11,616 bases of DNA from CALVJJ01 sp045538425. Its GTDB lineage: Bacteria > Bacillota > Clostridia > Christensenellales > UBA1242. The position numbers and the translations under genes were made by a program. Under the pieces are notes generated by a model that saw only the letters and a program-made list of their open reading frames with translations, was not told where the DNA came from and made no database searches. Position 1 is the first letter of the stretch. The number at the start of each line of letters is the position of its first letter. Shown piece by piece: positions 1 to 9,000 of this stretch. The DNA lies in assembly GCA_045538425.1 (NCBI GenBank), contig JAZSRJ010000031.1:1-11616 (forward strand). Direction: 5' to 3'.

Positions 1-3000
1 ATCTGTTGTCCACGCCAAACCTTGCCAATCTTTTGTATTTTCCCATAGCATACGTCTTGCAATCATTTCTTCTTGTGTACGCATGGACGCAAAATACCCT
101 AAATCACGGAATAGATAATAATGATCTTTGTCTTTAGGATCTTTTTCATAAATAGCACCTGTAATATTGGCAACAAATGAACTACCATTCACAATCAAAC
201 CTGCGTTATTTTCACTACCAACTTCTGTTAGTAGATGATCGTCGTCGATACCAGTCATTGTCTTACACTCAATAGATGTACTAAGTGCAAAGTTGACTTC
301 TGTCTTTGCTCTCGCATTGTTGATCGTATTGATATTACCGAGCTCAAATGTCTCAGAACTAATTTCATTGATAAAATCTGCTTTAGCAAAAGAACCAATA
401 TAAGCCCCAAGATTGTAATAATAATTGAGTTGTCCATTGTTCTTCAATTTTGCTTGAAGATCTTCTGTATTCCATACTGTTGCAGCCACACCACCATCAA
501 ACCCAGTGATTGGGGTATTTGGTCTTACGTATCCTTCAGGAACACTGATAAAATATTTGGATTTCATTGTCGTTGCTAATGTATCAAAGAATCCAAGTTG
601 TCCAACAAGTCCACCAGCATTAGAATATGCTCTGACACTTGCAGTACTATAACTTGCATTGATTTCGCCACCAAAACTCAAACCAACAAGTCCACCAGCA
701 GATACTGCGTTGAGCGAATAGACATCTACTCTATTATAACTATCTTCAATTGTACCACCGATGTTGAGTCCAACAAGTCCACCAATGAAGTTGGCGTTGC
801 GACTTGTACCTTTTCCATCTGTTGGTTTTCCATATAGATATCTATAATTATCTGTAGAATAAACACCCAATATTTGAGCTGTATCAATGGTTTTTTGCAA
901 ATCATCTGTGTGAGATACAAATGATCTTTGAAGTGTACCATGGTTTTCACCAACAAGTCCACCTGCTACACGAGAAGCAATTAGACTTAAGGTACTTTCT
1001 TTGCTTACTCTAACCTCGTCACTAATACTGGTAACATCACTACCTAAGTATCCAATGACACCCCCCACAATTTCACCAGCAAGTTGTACCGTTTCGCCTA
1101 CACGGAAACGTTTTGCTTGGCTTGTTTGGGCAGAAGTAACGCTTTCTGCATCCACACTGTTATTGTCGGCATCCATGACACCCACAACACCACCAACGTA
1201 TGATACTTTATCATAATTGGTATAGATTGTTGTTGCTTGATCTTCTACACTAGAACCAGAACCATTTTTCGCTTCTTCATCGATATGTAGAATAGTAAAG
1301 TCACCTTTACTTGCATACATGGTCTCATAAGTAAACTCATTAGAACCACTCTTAAAGTAAGATGTAATATTAATATGGTTTTCAATATTGATAATTTGAG
1401 AATTGCCAAACACAAGTCCAGCAAGACCACCGACAATATTTCCACCACTAATTAGGCTATCATCCCCACCAGCTTCCAGTGTAATGTTGCTGATATGTGA
1501 GTCACTGATAATACCTGATAATGCACCAACGAATGGTACACCCGTTGCATTGATTTCGTTGACAACGAAGGTCAAGTTCTTAACAGTCGCATTCTCAATA
1601 GATCCAAACAAACCTGCTTGGGTAACATCTATTGTACCATCATTATCTGCATCTTTTTCGGCAGTGATCGAAAGATCTTCAATCTTCATATCATTACCAT
1701 CAAGCACACCACTAAATGTTACTTTGTAAGTTGTTGCCTTGTGGTCTGCTTTGGTTGCATAACTAATATCTCGAATCAATCTTACATTGTATTCTTTTGT
1801 GGTATTAGATCTTGCACTTTCATCACCGATATCATGCATACGTGTATCAAATAGTTGAGAATCGTATACAAGATATGGATTGGTGATACTACCTTCTACT
1901 TCTGACGCTTCATTGTATGTATAGGTTGTATTACCATTGTCGTCCATACTTGTTGACACAAGGTAATTGATAGATTGTGTCTTCATGTTGGTACTGACAA
2001 GTTGTGGATAACCAAAGAGATAGTAGTCTCTTTGCATAATGCTAAAGTACATATCTTTTTTGTCTTCTGCATCACTATTGTAATCTTCTGGTTGTGGAAT
2101 AAACCATACAGCACTAGCAACTGATTCTGCACTATTGTCTTGATAATCATCATTGAATGCAAAACCTGTAAAACTAGAATATCTACCAAATTGTGTGAGA
2201 CTGATATTGTCTGCAAACTTATCGTCAGTAACTTGGTCTACAATATTGATTGTAACATTATCCTTTTTACCCATAGCTTCTGTCTTTAGGTAAACAGAGT
2301 GTTCGATCGTACCTTTGTTAAGGTAATCAGTCGTTGATACCCTACCACTAAATTGAGAAGCATTTGTTTTGTTCATCACAATACTACTAAGTGAGAATGT
2401 ATCACTAATGTGACCAGTCTCTGTATTGTTGTAGACAAAGCCTGCAGAGTCAGCAGTAGAGTTGACTAAAATGTTAGAATAACTATTGTGAATGGTACCG
2501 CTATTCTCATAGACAAAACCTGCCGCATGAGTATTGGTATTGATCGCAGAATTAAGATTACGCATACCAAGTGCTAATTCTTTTGATTCGATCATGTACT
2601 CATAATTGTGACCAGTGAATTGAGTTCTGTCAATGCTTGTAATAGATCGGTTGAGCCCTACTAGATCACTTAGTTCTGCGCCTTCGTTGGTCTTGCTTGG
2701 TTGATAAATGGTATTACCATTCGCATCTCTTGTTTCGTATAGATATTGATAATACGAACGACCTTCAGCATAACTATATGCAATATTACCTGTAGCGGTA
2801 TTGATCGCAACAAGACCTGCAGTACCAGCATCTACTGTAGAATTGAAATCATTCTTAATATTACCATCGCTATAATAACTGCTACTAATCTTACCACTAT
2901 TTTCCGCAACAAGACCTGCAACATACCCACTACCTTTGATAGAAATGCTTCTAACATAAGAGTTGGTAATATATCCTGTATTTTGACCTACCAATCCACC

Positions 3001-6000
3001 AACATAGGCGCTAACCCCTAGATCACTCTTAATATGAATGTTGGTGAGCGTTCTTTCATCATAGATGGTGTTGTAGAAGTTGGCAACTTTATTATTTTGA
3101 GTTATTTTCTTAGAATAGAAATATCTTGTATCATCCCCTGTGACTTTGAGTTGATTACCACTATTGGTCTTATTGTACAAAGCATATTCATCATAAGATA
3201 AGACATCTTCAGTATGAATGGAACTTGTGGTTTCGCTTTGTTCAAGCAAAAGATTAATACGTTCGTCTTTTAAGCTACTTGTATTGTACATAACTGCACT
3301 ATTGGTGATCACACCATTGTTGATACCAGCAATTGTACCAAACACAACGCTGGTAGCCCCTGTCATATCATATTCGTAGTCAAACACGTCTGAAGAATTG
3401 GTGTTAGGACCAGTACCCTCTTGGTCAACCTCGATTGATTTATTAGGATTGGTTGGTGTTAATTGTACAATTAAGTTTTTGATAATGGTATCTCCATGGA
3501 CAGTTGCAAACAATCCACCAATACCTGTATTGCTTAGCGCTTCTTTATTGAAACTCTTAATTTCGATCACGTAGCCATTACCATCGATAGAACTAATCAC
3601 ATTGGTAACACTAGCACCATTATTATTGGTACTATTATCATTATTATTGCTTCCACTATTCGTAATTGCTCTATACGTATCTCTTGGAATCCAATCTTCA
3701 AGTGTAATATCTGCCATCAAACGATAACTACCTACACCTTCATCCATCATCTCTACGAATTGTTCGTAATTGTAGATTGGAGTTGGATTCTCTTCATCTG
3801 TATATCGATAACAATCAAATTGGAATGGACAAGTTAGTTCGGTATAACTTGCAACACCTACATCAGTAGATCTCACTGCGGTAACTGTATTGCCATAATG
3901 AAGTCTCACTCTAGCTTCCAATGTCGTATTCGTATTAAGAACAGTATTCTTAACTCTTACTACACCTTTATTGTTTTCTGAATCATAAGTATAAGATGCT
4001 TCAAATCCTACATATTTGTTGGTTGTAATATTGGTTGATCGACCATTCTCGTACACCCACCAAGTATCCGTTGCACCACTAGCATTCACAAGCGTTGAAA
4101 GTGTTTCCTCTAGTTCGCTTATCTTGGTTGCAACACCAACTGTTCGACTATTGTAAGTGATATCATCCAATACAACGCGTAATGTGTAATATTGGTTGAG
4201 TTCTCCAATGAAATAATTGTTATATACATTTTCAACATGAATAGAATTAACAACAAAATCTGCAACTGTAAGCACGAATGGATTGGCTTCATTGGTCTCT
4301 GTAATGATATTGTTGTTGATACGTTTTGATACAGTATATACAATGCTTAGTTGTGCACCGCTAGACACTGCAGAGGATACCCAAACCTCATAAATATCTC
4401 CTGTAACACGTTGGATGGTATAATAATTACCATAAGAATACACTGTTGTATTCTTTTGAAGAACAGAATCTTCAAAACTAATTGTCGTTGTTTCGTCAAC
4501 GCCTTTCACTGTCATGACAAAACGTTGTGTTGTACCACGAGCAACAGCTGTTTGGGCACATTCAATGCTAACTTGTGGAGGAACTAACACGTCAAGAGAT
4601 TTTGTGTAAGTTGTAACAAGTTGAGCATCTCCGTTAGGCAAAGTTTTGTATCCTCTAATCGTAATGGTATACACACTGCCTGCAGGAATATTGGAGCTAA
4701 TCAAAGTACGAACAAAGTATTGACCAGTAAAGTAAGTACTACTTTCGTCTGTAACACTCTTTCTAAAGAGTCTTACCCCACCATCAATCACTTGTACTGT
4801 ATCACTAAGTCTTTCATAAGCAAATTGATAATAATCATAACTTGAACCGCCAGTACCTGCTGACACTTCAAAAGTTTGTTTTTTATACTTTCTAACCATT
4901 TGGTCAAAACGAATATATTGGCCATTTACTTGATCAGAAGTAATCTCAATATAATCCAAATTAGCAAGTTTTTCTGAATTGTTGATAGTGAGCAATCCAT
5001 ATTCACCAGCTAAGATGTTGTTGTAAGGGATCTCCTTACCATTAAATGAGTAAGTCTCTACTTTTTCATAATAGTTGCTTACGTCAATTCTAGATGGGTC
5101 AGCAAGATCTGTTGCAGTAAAGACAACAGCAACATAATCTTGTCCCATAAGTTGATAATATGTTTTGTTGGCACTATAAGTTTGACCACTGGTTGATACA
5201 TAACTAATGGTACTTTCCGTCAAATTGCTTGGATAATGATAACTCATTAGATCCCCTTCTTCCATTTCTTCTGTATCCATTGTAACAGTCAATGTTGGGA
5301 ATTCTAATACATTATCATTGGTTTCTAGTTCTGTATAGTGTGTTCTTACTAATCGAATAATACCTTCTTCACTCACTGTATAACGACGATCGGCAGTTGT
5401 TGTACCCAAATAGTTGTTGTTGAGTGTCTCATTATCTTCCAAAACATAGAATTCGAAGTTGTATTGAAGCAAATCATTATATACTTTCAAAATTTCTTCT
5501 TCGGTATAGTTGTTGCCTGCATTGTCTTGAATATAGCTGTGTTCTGCTAAGAATTGAGCTGTATCCAATTTTGTTTCAAAAGTATAAGTAATGGTTGTAC
5601 CAGAATGTTGGATAGCAATTACTTTTACATCCATATATCCAAGGTTAAGAGTATTACTTACCCCTGTCCAATCTTGGCTATTGATGGCAAAAGTATAATT
5701 TTGATTGAGGGCATCTCTAAAGACACCAACCACAATTTCGTCCTCTTTATCTGTCACTACCTCTACAGAGAACATTCTTGATTCGATTACACTGTAAGAG
5801 ATCTCTGTCATATGATTAACTACGTAGATATCTTGTGTACCATTGATCACATTGATATCAAAACTTTGATCAAAATCTGACAAATAGAAAACATTGCCTT
5901 CAACAATAATATAAGGTTTTACTGTAACTGAATAATTGCCTGCAAGTGTTCCACGAATGGTAAGTTGGTTGACATTGTTGATATCTACATAATAGACATC

Positions 6001-9000
6001 TCCATCTTGTGTCCAATCCAAACTATTGAAAGTCAAAATAGCATTATCATCTACTTCCAATCTAACACCAACATTGGTGTCATATTTTGTAGCAAGACTT
6101 TCCCAAAGTTGTGTCACTTTTGCATAGATAGACATTGTCTTATCTTTTTCAATTACAAGTGTTGTATGTTCTGCTTTTGTATTATCAATAATTAGGTCTT
6201 GATGTGTATCATCTTCATACAAACCAAATCCTAAAGTTTTGTCAATAACCTTAATTGATACACTATCATGCATATCAGTGTCATATTGACTGGTTACTGT
6301 AATTGTTGTTGTACCAATACCATTTAGTTGCAAATAAGTCTCTGTACCAATTGTAACAATACTCACAATATTGGTATTGCCAGACACAAGACTCATCTTG
6401 GTGTTGGTTAAGAATGCTGGAACTGCTTTTGCTTGAATTAATTCGGTTAGTTTGATTCTATTAGCAGTAAGCAATGCTTGTTTTAATTCTCCACGAGCAG
6501 TATCCCCTACGATATTGCCATTAGAATCATAACAATGATCTTCTAATCGAATCATCTCAACAACTAAGATAGATTCTTCTCCACGGGTAATCACTTTGTT
6601 GTTGTCTTCTACTACTTCACAGATCACTGCAAGTGGTGGAAGATTGACAAGCAACGCTACACTACCACTTTCCCCTCTCTTACTTACACTTGCTAAGTTG
6701 ATTAAGTAGTTGGTGGTTAATGTACCTGTTGTGTCTTGGAATGTAATGGTATATTCGTTGTGACTATAGTAGATGGCAGATAGATATCCCACTTCCGTAT
6801 TGGTTGTATTGAGACCTGTATCACTATTGCCATTGGTTGCATCAAAGACATAGACAACATCACCAAGTCCTACCATCCAATCATTGTAAGTAGTTGTATT
6901 ACTACCATTATTATACCCCAAGAATATTCCATTGATCACAGCATAACTATTGACAATTTGTGTTGAAGTACCAAGACTATCACCAAACGCAAAAGTTCTA
7001 CGTCTAACATCAATATCTTCCCAGATAGATTCCTCTTGACCATTGCGTTCTATATCCGTAAAGGTCATTGTCGCAATATCACTTGTTGTAATAACCAAAC
7101 TTACATTAGCAACATTGATATTGACCAAATTGGATATATATCCTACCAAGCCTCTCACAATAGAAGTATTGGAAGCACCTTGAATACTCACACGTGCCAA
7201 AATATTGTTGAAGTTGATATAGACACCATCCGCAACTGATCCAACGCCCACACCAGCAAAGCCTGATTCGTTGTTGAGGAAAAGATCTCCCCAGAATGCA
7301 TTGTCATTGGTTGATACATAAGAGTCAAAAGTTGATTTTGTATAACTATAGATAGAGTTGTTTGCCAAATTATTGGTACTGGTTAGGCTTTCACGAACAT
7401 ACCCAATCAACCCACCTAAATTATTTTTTGCAACAATGCTAGAATTGTTGATACTAGCAGTGTATTGTCTTGTATAAAATTCTACATGGTTGTTTTGAAT
7501 GTGGCTAGATCCAGCAACACCCACCAAACCACCTGCATTTTCGTTGGCACGAATAACTGGAACAACTGTAATATTTGTTATAGAACCCTCATCAATTTGA
7601 CCAACGACACCACCCACATTGTTATATGCTCTCATATGAGCCATAACATTAAGGTTGTCAATGCTACCTAGTTGTTGTTGCAAACCAACAACACCACCAG
7701 TAATAGAGTCTGGATTGATAATATTGCTACTATCCAAAACTTGGTTGATAGCAACAACAACATCATATTGCTCAAGACCCATACCCATTGTTTGGGAAGT
7801 TGCACCACTGATAGCACCAGTATTGCTACCCGCAATACCACCAAGATAAACAATGGTTGCACTACCATCTGTACGGTTATCAGAGATTTCCATAACCAAA
7901 TTCAATTTTGATTGCTCGATCGCACCTTGGTTGTGTCCAACTACACCACCAATCATCGCTGTAACAGCACTATTGGATGCAAAACGAATACTATAACGAG
8001 TTGCTCCTTCACAAGCATTATGATTGTCATAGACTTTTACATTGCGAATAGTAGCATATTGTGTTGTTACACCCGCCAAACTACCCAAATAGAAATAGTC
8101 TCCAGTTGTTGCTTTTTGTTGAGCAATATCAATCAAAGCAACTTGCAAGTTGATATCAGCAACTTCTGCACTATCACCCAAACATCCAAATAGACCAGCA
8201 TAATAACATGTATTGATCGCCATTTGGTCTTTTACCAATAGATCTGTGGTTGCTGTTTCAACAATTTTTAGACCACTAATCGTGTATGTTTGGTTACCAT
8301 CACTTCTAAGAACACCGGTGAATGGTGTGGTGAGTGTACCAATTGCTTTCCATGCACCTTCTTCATTGGTATTGATATAATTTTCCAAATCAATATCATT
8401 GGTTAGCACATAATAACTATCCAATCCATCTCTCATACGATCCAAATCATAAGCTGTACCCACTCTAAATGGATTGGCTTCTGTTCCGTCCAAAAGATAT
8501 ACATTGAATTTTTGTTGAACAGTATAGATTGATCCACTCAAACTATCTTGAGCAGATACCACAACCTCAATATATCCATCGTATGTATCATCACTTAAAT
8601 GTTTGTTGAGGGTTAAGTGAAGATATTTTTGATATTCTTTTCCAGCATTGTTGGATACATCAATCGTAAGATTGTCCGCTGACTCTATCACTTCTTCAAT
8701 ACCACCATTGCGTGGAACTTTGTGATAGATTGTTTGGATAACCAAATTGTTGTTTACTGCATTATTTGGATTGATATTAACAAGAATAGATGCTGTATTA
8801 CCTTGTGTAAAATAACCATTATTCTCAACAATATCTCTTACATCAAAATAGTACACATATTGTCCATTATCTTTTTTCAAATTTTCAAAACGAAGAGAAT
8901 TCACTCTTGTTGGTTTTCTTACAGATACAGACGCCTTACCTTCTTCGTTGTATGTATAAGATACTACGTGGTTTAGGTCATGATATTGTTGTGTAAGTCT

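Larger units (their letters stand above)
1..1881 (-). repeat. GLUG beta-helix module 3, incomplete (residues about 3216-3842+)
   Basis: The entry is NPYLVYDSQLFDTRM, then NVRLIRDISY, VTFSGVLDGNDMKIEDLSI and AGLFGSIENATVKNL. Motifs start at residues 3366 (GGLAGLVFGNSQI), 3445 (GGVVGVMDADNN), 3488 (GGVIGYLGSD), 3522 (GGLVGENHGTL), 3582 (GGLVGLNIGGTI), 3611 (GGLVGLSFGGEI) and 3638 (GGLVGQLG). These are the most canonical copies in the protein. Four of them share an identical 14-base DNA core. The last visible residues, RTQEEMI...LWENTKDWQGLAW, resemble the 'T.eeM....f..W....W' closing segment of GLUG modules. The module probably ends, with a YPxL-like motif, shortly past the window edge. Confidence 0.85.

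Noticed and set aside
598..968. CRISPR-like array of CCAACAAGTCCACC repeats
   Set aside because: The repeats are only 14 bases, unevenly spaced (81, 87, 180), and fall in frame on GGLVG codons of the GLUG motifs. There are no spacers of constant length and no cas genes.
1655..1720. IgA1/zinc metalloprotease or other peptidase, which can accompany GLUG repeats
   Set aside because: No HExxH or other protease catalytic motif was noticed in the visible translation. A catalytic domain could only lie beyond the window.
7668..7868. Minus-strand short frames in another phase (for example 7668-7868, 1245-1448, 4119-4343)
   Set aside because: They overlap the giant gene in a different frame, lack recognisable domains and start sites, and are expected by chance over 11 kb of coding DNA.
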